From Liolophura sinensis (lineage: Eukaryota; Mollusca; Polyplacophora; Chitonida; Chitonidae), in contig NC_088307.1 of NCBI RefSeq assembly GCF_032854445.1, forward strand, positions 4,464,001 through 4,528,000: DNA of 64,000 nucleotides, given 5' to 3'. Of the stretch, positions 36,291 through 47,700 are shown piece after piece. The notes under the pieces were generated by a model, which worked only from the letters and a program-made list of their open reading frames with translations, was not told the origin of the DNA and searched no databases. Positions within the stretch are counted from its first letter, which is position 1. Every line of letters starts with the position of its first letter. A program made the position numbers and the translations under genes.

Positions 36291-38402
36291 TTATGGGAGA
36301 TTTGTATGGGTAGCATCACAATATGGTGGATCTCTGGTGTATTTGCAGGCACATATTTGGTACAGAGACTGTGCCTTGGGAACTGTCCATTTTAGTGGTT
36401 TGATACCAGTGCCTTTGTGAGATCCTGAAATACACAAAGATACAAACATATTTCACATAAAGTAAACAATACACGAAACATTTGGTGTTTTTTCTTAATC
36501 TACAGTGTACGATGTGTCCTAACATAGAAAAGAAACAGATAAGCTTCTCAGCTTTCTTCTTGTGGCATAAAAATAGCTTAAAAAAATACATGAAACGCTA
36601 TCTTTTTATTTCTTAATGTGTAGATTATCATGTGTAATAACATATAACAGTACATGTACAAACAAATTTGTCAACTTTCACTTTGGGGGGTAAAAATGAC
36701 TTCAAAGTACAGTTGTCTTAAGGCCCCAGCGGTCCATCCAGAAATTAAGTAGCTTTCAGCAGTGGTGTCAAGGATGGTCCCTGTTTTAAAAGAACTCTGT
36801 GGGGACAGACTGAACGGGTTTGGCTGAATGGGGCAGAGGTGTGAGGAACAGACCGAATGTGGGGCGGGGTATAGGTGTGAGGAGGGGGCGCTAAGCTAGC
36901 CTGCAGAAGACATGCAGTATCCATGCTAAGCTGGACACACGTTCCTAGTGACTTCATTGATGACATAATTTCAAAAACGGACAAAATCACAACACACTTT
37001 CCCCCCTTCACCTCACCCCTGTCAAACAGGTATGATAACTTACAACTTGATCAAGTGTCAAAACTTCCAGAATATGATCAACACTGCTGGTCAGGTGTGA
37101 ATCATTCGCTCAAGTACATGTATACTGAGGTTTACACCACCAGGTATATATATAATGATTGATAGATATTAATATGGCCGTGCTATTGCTGATGTGGTAT
37201 AATCAATCCATCATTCACTCATTCAGGAATGCTGACTTACCATCACACCATGGCTGTGACTTGCTGAGTCCACATGCGCACCACAACTTTGTGTCACCCT
37301 CTCTCAAATTTTTCACTGTACAAGGCCCATACTGAAAACAGAGAATGACTGCGGTATACATATACACAGTCCAAGGTGTATACACAATACTTGTCGCTGA
37401 GTTAGCTGAGTAAGCAAAATCTCTTTAGTGGTTACAGCTTCTGCTTCCCAAATTGGGATACGACGCTAAACCCAAATCACTCGTTCACTCACTCAAAATT
37501 GAGAGATCTGCGATTAAACCTTGGTAGGGTCAAATCAAAAAAGGCTTTAAAAATAATCTGGTACTTGTTGCTGACTCTGGTACCGTTCAGGATGGAGCAT
37601 GATTCTTCAGCAGGTTCAACACTCATTGGTGGGGGGGGGGGGGGACATGAGCCTGCCCTGCCTGCCACAAGAAAACACAATATGTACTGGTACACACATC
37701 AAACGACTTATTTATTTATTTATTTATTTGGATAATGTTTAATAACATCCAATAGAATTTTTTACTTGTACGTATAATAATATGACGGTCAACCAGATTT
37801 ATTTGTTGAGGAAACCGGACTGCCAAGTGTAAACCACCAACTTTTTGGTAAATTACATTCCCTCGCGTAGCTGCCTAGACATATTTTTGGATCACAGGAT
37901 GGCCTTCAATAACTCTTAGATTGCACTAACAAAGGGCCCCACAAGCATCACCAATGGCTAATATTGTTACCAAGGTCTTTCAAACAATGAGAACAACAGA
38001 ATCTACAAATTTTAGCTCCCCCAAGCCCTATAGGAGGTACTATAGCTAGCTATTTACTCATTATTTTACACCATTGCAAATCACATGCATGAAATATCCA
38101 CATGACATGAATCAATGGTGTAAATCTATGCAGTCTTCATTCTGTCATTAGCAAATATTCTGCTGAAATATCTGAGCGTCTACATGCATATTTGCTCCAC
38201 ACAATTAATCAGCATGTATCAGGGTATGACGCACAGTACAGCTGTCACCTACATGATCATTCACCGCTTGCCATGCAGTTGTCAAAGCATGCACATCTTT
38301 GTGTAGAAATTATTTCAAATTAATTATTCAGTCAAACTAAATTACCAGGGCTACCGCAGGATACTTTTTGGTTGTGTCTTTTTCCTCTTCATTTTCTGCC
38401 AT
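36291..38402 (-). CDS. CISD3: CDGSH iron-sulfur protein, CISD3-like, about 90 aa in 3 exons
   Basis: CISD3-type proteins carry two [2Fe-2S] clusters, each held by three Cys and one His, and act in mitochondrial iron and redox balance. Exons on the minus strand: 38402-38355 (tentative), 37331-37241, 36424-36291 with the TAA. Exon 2 encodes the first cluster motif CACGLSKSQPWCDG, completed by SH in exon 3; exon 3 carries the second, CACKYTRDPPYCDATH. Both fit C-x-C-x2-[ST]-x3-P-x-C-D-x-[ST]-H; the second has Ala where Gly is usual. The middle and last exons are firm (CAG acceptors, GTAAGT donor, phase 1 join). The first exon is inferred from an ATG with an in-frame stop upstream, phase 0 and a weak GTAGCC donor; GTAATT at 38345 is an alternative. 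It has no obvious mitochondrial presequence, so another 5' exon may exist. Confidence 0.85.
37445..37497 (+). mobile_element. SINE family B tail fragment
   Basis: Only the 3' end remains (gggatacgacgctaaaccca followed by (CACT)n-like sequence). Lies in CISD3 intron 1. Confidence 0.5.
37628..37643. repeat. poly-G tract
   Basis: A run of about 15 G on the plus strand in CISD3 intron 1, a length that is prone to slippage and to sequencing error. Confidence 0.85.
37700..37880. mobile_element. possible interspersed element with (ATTT)n end
   Basis: An (ATTT)n run at 37710-37728 is followed by ggataatgtttaataacatc and gttgaggaaaccggactgcc, the kind of layout seen in reversed retroposons. It matches neither SINE A nor B. 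Lies in CISD3 intron 1. Confidence 0.3.
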
Positions 38403-38738
38403 CCTAACAACTATACTACTTCAAGATAAAAGAGACTGGAATACAGGAAATATTTCAACTTAACTGCCACATGGCATGATATACCAAGCACTGTTCACCC
38501 ACGTGGTCCGTCTGACAGTAATACAAGACATGAACAAGTGATAAATTCACATGTATAAAATGTCCAATTATTCCAATGGCGGAATACTTTTAGTCAACTT
38601 TTGTGCAATGAATAATTAATTACCTTGGATAGAACGGAAACGTATTTTGAAATGAATGAAATGAACGTTAATTTATAATCTAATCGGTTGTACATGTCTG
38701 GCTTTGTTTTGTTTGCGCAGGCGTTCAGAAACAGCAGC
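38403..38738. promoter_or_regulatory. presumed shared promoter between CISD3-like gene and UCHL5
   Basis: This interval separates two divergent start codons and should hold both 5' ends. It is AT-rich and has no clear TATA box. A GCGCAGGCG motif just upstream of the UCHL5 ATG (about 38715-38723) resembles an NRF-1-type site but is not a perfect match. The call rests on gene arrangement, and the CISD3 end on a tentative first exon. Confidence 0.4.
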
Positions 38739-41700
38739 ATGTCCAGCGCGGGGGATTGGTGTTTGATAGAAAGCGACCCGGGTGTTTTCACAGAACTTAT
38801 CCGAGGATTCGGTGAGAAAAACTAACGCCTGAACTATTTTTCACTTTTTAAGCATCCATTGCGTTGAATTTATCTGGTTGTGCTAGACGGTCATAGATTC
38901 CAATGTTAAATCTCTTGTGTCGAAAACTGGGCCCCGAAAGATCATCAGTCATCCACTCATTAGATTAAAATGACATTTCGGTTTTGTTGTTTGTCTCTCT
39001 CAGGTGTGAAAGGTGTTCAGGTGGAAGAAATATGGAGTCTTGATCCAGAAAGTTTCCAGAATCTCAAGTAAGTATGCGTGAGCTAAATATCTTTGAAGAC
39101 CAGTCCTCAGTCTATCTAGATTTTAACATTCTGACATTCAACACTGAGTTCACCCCCGCCTCTCAAATATATTGCCACAGATTTCCGAACGCCAACTCGG
39201 TGGAAGTGATGATAATCTCAACAAGGTCTGCGCCAGTGGCATCCTAGTTCATTTAAATTAAACGTTGTGGCCTATGTTCAACAATTTCTGATATTTACCT
39301 GCCTCAGAGTTTAATCGTTAAATTAAAACACCTGGGCACTTTCCAGAACTAAGTTGGCTGTTAAATCCACTCCAAAATCCCTCGCCAATTTCTGGGGTGG
39401 ACTGAGAAGAGACAGGTCTTTTCGATAACTCCTGCAACTGTAAATCCATCCCCAAGTCGAAATGTTGTTGAAATCCACTGAAATATTTCCATCTCGCTCG
39501 TCCAAATAACTTTGTGTTGTCAGAGTGAGTCGGGTGTACCAAAATCTCACAGCAGCACGCTGAAAGATATGGAAATCAACCTAACAAAACAAGATTTCTC
39601 ACTAGCATAACGTGGATTTGTTATTTGCCAGGCCGGTTTGGCCCAAGATTTCTTGGTGTTGCTGAAAGCGACCCACTGTATTGACAGGCTCAACACATTT
39701 GACAAGGGTAGATATTCGCATCAACTGATGTTGGCCGACAAAAGCTGTGCCAAACCTAATGTCAGAGCAATCTCAGACTAGCTAGTTCTACACAATATGA
39801 CTGTGCGTTCTATAGTTCTGACTTGACACAGAGTCCTGTTGCCATGTTACATTATTCCTGTTCAAAAAACACCTACCTCTCAGTCTCAACAACAACAACG
39901 GCAGCATGTGAATTGCTCTATTTACAAAATGCAAGTAAAAGAAATTGTTACGTGTATGAAAGCAGAATTCATATGCTGTGTTCATTGTAAACATAATATG
40001 AACTTAACATGGTTATGTTGCAGGCCAGTCCATGGACTCATTTTCCTATTCAAATGGGTGCCAGAGACGGAGCCTGCTGGTTCCATTGTACAAGACAGCA
40101 GGCTGGAGAAAATATTCTTTGCCAAACAGGTGATTTTCTAGACCAGAAATATGCCAACAGTATATGTCAGCAGAAGTTTACGTTCAGGAAGACATCATGT
40201 CATCAACTGAATTTTCAGTCACGAGAACAAGAAAGCTCTTTCATATTTGATGGTATTTTTGATATTATTACATTATTTAATTTTTTCAAACTAAGGCAAC
40301 AAATTGGTGAATGTCATTTAAAATGTGGCTTAAGAAATATTATTATCGATTTGTGGCATTTGTACTTCCTGGATATAGCACAGATTCAGGGCTGAAAATC
40401 AGCTAAAAAATAACCACACCATGGTTTGAACCAGACACTGGGTCAGGCTCAAAACTGCCGGCATTACACACGGTCTCCTGAAAATATAGGCGGTAGTTGA
40501 CCAGTACTCTGGCAGAATTTACAGTGAATATGCATATCCCTCTGACAATCTTAACAGCTGAGTTCCCTAGAACTGAACATATCAGTTTGATGAATATCAC
40601 TTAAAAGTGGTTTGGTAGTAGTATTAGCAATACTTGAGATTTACACTATCAGCACTAGAGAGGGCCTCTGTGGCCTAGTGGTTAATGCACTGCTGCAGCA
40701 TATTGACCCACTAACCTCTCACCGAAGTGGTCATTATAACTTCAAACCCCAGCTCATGCCGACTTCTTCTGTGGCTATAAGTGCGGAGGTCTTCCAGGCC
40801 ATATTCAGCATCTTACTCAACTGTAATCACAAGGATGTGTCACGGTAATGTCTTGATTTGTTACAGGTGATCAACAATGCTTGTGCTACTCAGGCCATAC
40901 TCAGCATCTTATTCAACTGTAATGACAAGGATATGTCACGGTAATGTCTTGATTTGTTACAGGTGATCAACAGTGCTTGTGCCACTCAGGCCATACTCAG
41001 CATCTTAGTCAACTGTAATCATAAGGATTTGTCACGGTAATGTCTTGATTTGTTACAGGTGATCAACAATGCTTGTGCTACTCAGGCCATACTCAGCATC
41101 TTACTCAACTGTAATCACAAGGACGTGTCCCTGGGGGAAACGCTCACCTCCTTCAAAGAGTTTGCTCAGAGTTTTGACCCAGCGGTAAGCACCAGATGCA
41201 CCATTATCTATCGTATGATTTAACATAATTCCTCAACATTTTTGCATACGAAAGAGCAACTTTCAGTGGAATTTTGACAGCACCTTTTTGATTTGATTTT
41301 GGACATAAAACCACATTGTTTTAACAGTAATGAGAAACCCTAAAGGTGCAGTCGTCTTTGAAAATGAGTGTTCTCAAAGAGTGATCGGCTGTTGAAAAAT
41401 GCTTGATTCTTTGACGTATAATGACAATTTAGTTTTGAAAGGCAAAGAAAATATTAAAAAGAAATATATCTCAGATGTAAGACCATTGAACATAGTCCAA
41501 GGAAACAGTTTGATTAGTTTGTTTTTAGAATTTTTCCAGCCAAGTAAAATAGTTTTAAAATGTCAGATTCTTTGGTAGTCTGTAGGGACCTAGAAGGCAT
41601 CAGTGAAGTCACATCCATATTTTTAGCTTGAAATACAGTGTTGCATAGATATAGCGCGCCGCTTGGGGACAGGTTCTAGCGCATGTTATAGGCTACTTCG

Positions 41701-44700
41701 AGTCATGAGGAAATGAGATTCATAATATAGCCTTAAGTCGATCTCAACAATTAAACCTGATGTGACTTCGCCGTTACCAATATGATCAGACAGTCTGTGT
41801 GTGCTAACATGGTGAAGTGGCTAAATCTGATGTGACTTCGCCGTTACCAATATGATCAGACAGTCTGTGTGTGCTAACATGGTGAAGTGGCTAAACCTGA
41901 TGTGACGTCACTGGTCCCAGTATGGTCAGACAGTCTGTGTGTGCTAACATGGTGAAGTGGCTAAACCTGATGTGACGTCACTGGTCCCAATATGGTCAGA
42001 CAGTCTGTGTGTGCTAACATGGTGAAGTGGCTAAACCTGATGTGGCTTCGCCGTTGCCAATATGGTCAGACAGTCTGTGTGTGCTAACATAGTGAAGTGG
42101 CTAAACCTGATGTGACGTCACTGGTCCCAATATGGTCAGACAGTCTGTGTGTGCTAACATGGTGAAGTGGCTAAACCTGATGTGACGTCACTGGTCCCAA
42201 TATGGTCAGACAGTCTGTGTGTGCTAACATGGTGAAGTGGCTAAACCTGATGTGACTTCGCCGTTGCCAATATGGTCAGACAGTCTGTGTGTGCTAACAT
42301 GGTGAAGTGGCTAAACCTGATGTGACGTCACCGGTCCCAATATTGTCAGACCGTCTGTGTGTGCTAACATGGTGAAGTGGCTAAATCTGATGTGATGTCA
42401 CTGGTCCCATTATGGTCAAACAGTCTGTGTGTGCTAACATGGTGAAGTGGCTAAACCTGATGTGACGTCACCGGTCCCAATATGGTCAGACAGTCTGTGT
42501 GTGCTAACATGGTGAAGTGGTTAAACCTAATGTGACGTTGCTGCTCCTGATGTGACATTGCTGGTCCTAATGTGACATCGCTGCTCCTGATGTGACATTG
42601 CTGGTCCTGATGTGACATCGCTGCTCCTGATGTGACGTCACTGGTCCCAATATGGTCAGACAGTCTGTGTGTGCTAACATGGTGAAGTGGCTAAACCTGA
42701 TGTGACGTCACTGGTCCCAATATGGTCACACAGTCTGTGTGTGCTAACATGGTGAAGTGGCTAAACCTGATGTGACATCGCTGGTCCTGATGTGACATCG
42801 CTGCTTCTGATGTGACATCACTGGTCCTGATGTGACATCGCTGCTCCTGATGTGATATCACTGGTCCTGATGTGACATCGCTGGTCCTGATGTGACATCG
42901 CTGCTCCTGATGTCACATCGCTGGTCCTAATGTGACATCGCTGCTCCTGATGTGACATTGCTGGTCCTGATGTGACATCGCTGGTCCTGATGTGACACAG
43001 CTGCTTCCAATATTGTCAGACAGTCTGTGTGTGCTAACATGGTGAAGTGGCTAAACCTGATGTGACATCATTGGTCCCAATATGGTCAGGAGAGGCCACT
43101 GTAGATTCTTGTGCATTTTACTAGGTTGAAAAAATTCTAAAGAAATAAATAGAAGTACTTGTATATGTATGGACAGTGTGTCATGGTCAGGGATTTCATC
43201 TTACATATGCTTCGTGCTTATAGTGTTTCCTTGGCGTTTTAAACTGAAATGCCCGGGATTGGCCAGTGGCATTTAGCAAGTCGCAAACTAAAGTTCAAAT
43301 GAACGCCTTGTGAGACTACCCAGAGAACATTACAAGTCAACTCTTTATTGTCTTCAAGCTTCCCAAGAGCTGTAAAGGCCATGGAATAGCGGATTAAATA
43401 AACAATCGTATTCATCTACTATTTTCTTTTATAGGGCAATATGAAAGTTCAGATTTGAATTTGTTTGTTAAATGATGTAATAATTTTTGTCACGCTTGTT
43501 AATTTTCACCCTGAATATATTTTATTTCAGTTAAGAGGACTCAGTTTGAGCAATTCTGATGTTGTACGTCAAGTCCATAACAGTTTCTCAAGGTCAGTTG
43601 TTTCTGCTCTATTTTTGCAGTCATTTTCATTTTTGTTAAGGTAGTCACTACAGTTTAAATCTCTAGTTTCTGCACTGATTTTCAAGCATTTGTAATTTCC
43701 ACATTTTCTGCTCGCTGTGACATTGCCACGCTTACGTCTGTGAAGTAATGTTTTCTGCTCCCTGTGACATTGCCACGCTTACATCTGTGAAGGATGTTTT
43801 CTGCTGGCTGTGACATTGCCACGCTTACGCCTGTGAAGTAATGTTTTCTGCTCGCTGTGACAGTGCCACGCTTACATCTGTGAAGGATGTTTTCTGCTCG
43901 CTGTGACATTGCCACGCCTACTTCTGTGAAGTAATGTTTTCTGCTCGCTGTGACAATGCCACGCTTACGTCTGTGAAGTAATGTTTTCTGCTCGCTGTGA
44001 CAGTGCCACGCTTACGTCTGTGAAGCATATGTTTCTGCTCGCTGTGACATTGCCACACTTACATCTGTGAAGTAATGTGTTCTGCTTGCTGTGACATTGC
44101 CACGCTTACGTCTGTGAAGTATATGTTTCTGCTCGCTGTGACATTGCCACACTTACATCTGTGAAGTAATGTTTTCTGCTCGCTGTGACATTGCCACACT
44201 TACATCTGTGAAGTATGTGCTCTGCCTGCTGTGACACTTGCACGCTTACGTCTGTGAAGTATGTGCTCTGCACGCTGTGACATTGCCATGCTTACGTCTG
44301 TGACATTGCCACGCTTACGTCTGTGAAGTAATGTTTTCTGCTCGCTGTGACATCGCAACATTTACGCCTGTGAAGTATATGTTTCTGCTCACTGTGACAT
44401 TGCCATGCTTACGTCTGTGAAGTAATGTGTTCTGCTTGCTGTGACATTGCCACGCTTACGTCTGTGAAGTATGTTTTCTGCTCCCTGTGACATTGCCACG
44501 CTTACATCTGTGAAGTAATGTTTTCTGCTCGCTGTGACATTGCCACGCTTACATCTGTGAAGTAGTTTTCTGCTTGCTGTGACATTGCCACGCTTACGTC
44601 TGTGAAGTAATGTTTTCTGCTTGCTGTGACATTGCCACGCTTACATCTGTGAAGTAATGTTTTCTGCTCGCTGTGACATTGCCACGCTTACATCTGTGAA

Positions 44701-47700
44701 GTAATGTTTTCTGCTCGCTGTGACATTGCCACGCTTACGTCTGCGAAGTAATGTTTTCTGCTCCCTGTGACATTGCCACGCTTACGTCTGTGAAGTAATG
44801 TTTTCTGCTCGCTGTGACATTGCCACGCTTACATCTGTGAAGTATGTTTTCTGCTCGCTGTGACATTGCCACGCCTACGTCTGTGAAGTAATGTTTTCTG
44901 CTTGCTGTGACATTGCAACATTTACGTCTGTGAAGTATATGTTTCTGCTCACTGTGACATTGCCACGCTTACGTCTGTGAAGTAATGTTTTCTGCTCCCT
45001 GTGACATTGCCACGCTTACGTCTGTGAAGTAATGTTTTCTGTTCACTGTGACATTGCTACGCTTATATCTATGAAGTAATGTTTTCTGCTCACTGTGACA
45101 TTGCCACGCTTACATCTGTGAAGTAATGTTTTCTGCTCGCTGTGACATTGCCACGCTTACGTCTGTGAAGTAATGTTTTCTGCTCCCTGTGACATTGCCA
45201 CGCTTACATCTGTGAAGTAATGTTTTCTGCTCGCTGTGACAGTGCCACGCTTACATCTGTGAAGTATGTTTTCTGCTCGCTGTGACATTGCCACGCTTAC
45301 ATCTGTGAAGTAATGTTTTCTGCTCGCTGTGACAGTGCCACGCTTACATCTGTGAAGTATGTTTTCTGCTCGCTGTGACATTGCCACGCCTACGTCTGTG
45401 AAGTAATGTTTTCTGCTCGCTGTGACAGTGCCACGCTTATGTCTGTGAAGTAATGTTTTCTGCTCCCTGTGACATTGCCACGCTTACGTCTGTGAAGTAA
45501 TGTTTTCTGCTCACTGTGACATTGCCACGCTTACATCTGTGAAGTATGTTTTCTGCTCGCTGTGACATTGCCACGCCTACGTCTGTGAAGTAATGTTTTC
45601 TGCTCGCTGTGACAGTGCCACACTTACGTCTGTGAAGTAATGTTTTCTGCTCCCTGTGACATTGCCACGCTTACATCTGTGAAGTATGTTTTCTGCTCCC
45701 TGTGACATTGCCACGCTTACATCTGTGAAGTATGTTTTCTGCTCACTGTGACATTGCCACGCCTACGTCTGCGAAGTAATGTTTTCTGCTTGCTGTGACA
45801 CGCTTACATCTGTGAAGGACGTTTTCTACTCCCTGTGACATTGCCACGCCTACGTCTGTGAAGGACGTTTTCTGCTCCCTGTGACATTGCCACGCTTACG
45901 CCTGTGAAGTAATGTTTTCTGCTCGCTGTGACATTGCCACGCTTACATCTGTGAAGTATGTTTTCTGCTCACTGTGACATTGCCGCGCTTACATCTGTGA
46001 AGGACGTTTTCTACTCCCTGTGACATTGCCACGCCTACGTCTGTGAAGGACGTTTTCTGCTCACTGTGACATTGCCACGCTTACCTCTGTGAAGTGTGTT
46101 TTCTGCTCGCTGTGACATTGCCACGCTTACATCTGTGAAGTAATGTTTTCTGCTTGCTGTGACACGCTTACATCTGTGAAGGACGTTTTCTACTCCCTGT
46201 GACATTGCCACGCTTACGTCTGTGAAGTATGTTTTCTGCTCGCTGTGACATTGCCACGCTTACATCTGTGAAGTAATGTTTTCTGCTCACTGTGACATTG
46301 CCACGCTTACGTCTGTGAAGTGATGTTTTCTGCTTACTGTGGCATTACCACGCTTACATCTGTGAAGTAATGTTTTCTGCTCCCTGTGACATTGCCACGC
46401 TTATGTCAGTGAAGTAATGTTTTCTGCTCGCTGTGACATTGCCACGCTTACGTCTGTGAAGGACGTTTTCTGCTCACTGTGACATTGCCATGCTTATGTC
46501 AGTGAAGTAATGTTTTCTGCTCCCTGTGACATTGCCATGCTTATGTCAGTGAAGTAATGTTTTCTGCTCCCTGTGACATTGCTACGCTTACATCTGTGAA
46601 GGACGTTTTCTGCTCGCTGTGACATTGCGCTACTGATGCAGCAGTGGAATGTTCAGCATCTCTAAAATGATGTAATATGTCCAACTTTGAACTTCTGCAG
46701 GTTAACCAATTTGTCGATACTAAGGCATTTTGCAGGCACATTAGACGAAAATTTAGTTCTGTGACCCCCATATTTTGTTTGATATTACCCATTGCCACGA
46801 ATTTTGTTTTAGAAGTGAAGTGAAAAACTATACATATTTTATATGAGGTGTAAAGCTTACAAGAGTAAAACTACAAAGATGCTGCCCCACCCGAGCCATT
46901 ATACTGATACGGGTCAACCAATCGTTGCACTATCCCCTTCATGCTGAAAGCCAAGCGAGGAAGTTACATCTTCCCCTTTTATGGCCTTAGGTGTGACTTG
47001 ACCTAGGATTGACCCTGGATCTACTGCTCCCAAGCCGGACACTCTATCAACTGTGCTATCGGTGCCGGTCTACGGAGATTTGAACAGCTCAGATCTTTTG
47101 ATGTGCTTTGACTAATTTGAACTTTTGTTCATACATGTATTATTTTTTACTTTCAGGCAGCAAATGTTTGAATTTGATGAGAAATTGTCCAAGAAGGATG
47201 AGGACGTGTTTCATTTTGTTGGTTACCTGCCTATTGATGGCAGGCTATATGAGCTGGATGGGCTGAAGGAAGGGCCGGTAGATCTAGGTATTCCTTATTA
47301 ACTTATCTAAAGAGAAAAGTAACCAGTCACTACATTCAGACAGTAAAACATATTCAGGGTCAATTAAATATTATTTTATAATAATAGAATTATGGCGTTA
47401 AACAACAATTAAGTATGTGAAATGTTTGCATGTAGTGATGCATGTATACAGTGACATGTACTTCACCCTGACACTGATTTTCACTAAAAATTGTAAAACT
47501 ATATTCCGATCATTGTAGGAATTGTATGTAATGTCTTTCCACAAGCAGAGTATTGTACATCTGTAGGAAAACTTATTTTCCTCCACGAAAGAAAGACGTT
47601 ACACAAAGAAAGGTAAAGTTTTATCCACAAAGAGTACCTTCCTCAGTGAAACAATCTCCATGATAAGTTCATATTTTTCATCCTCCCTTTGACCCTCTCA

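Noticed and set aside
36181-36420. 79-codon plus-strand open frame
   Set aside because: It lies opposite the last CISD3 exon, whose minus-strand translation matches a known family.
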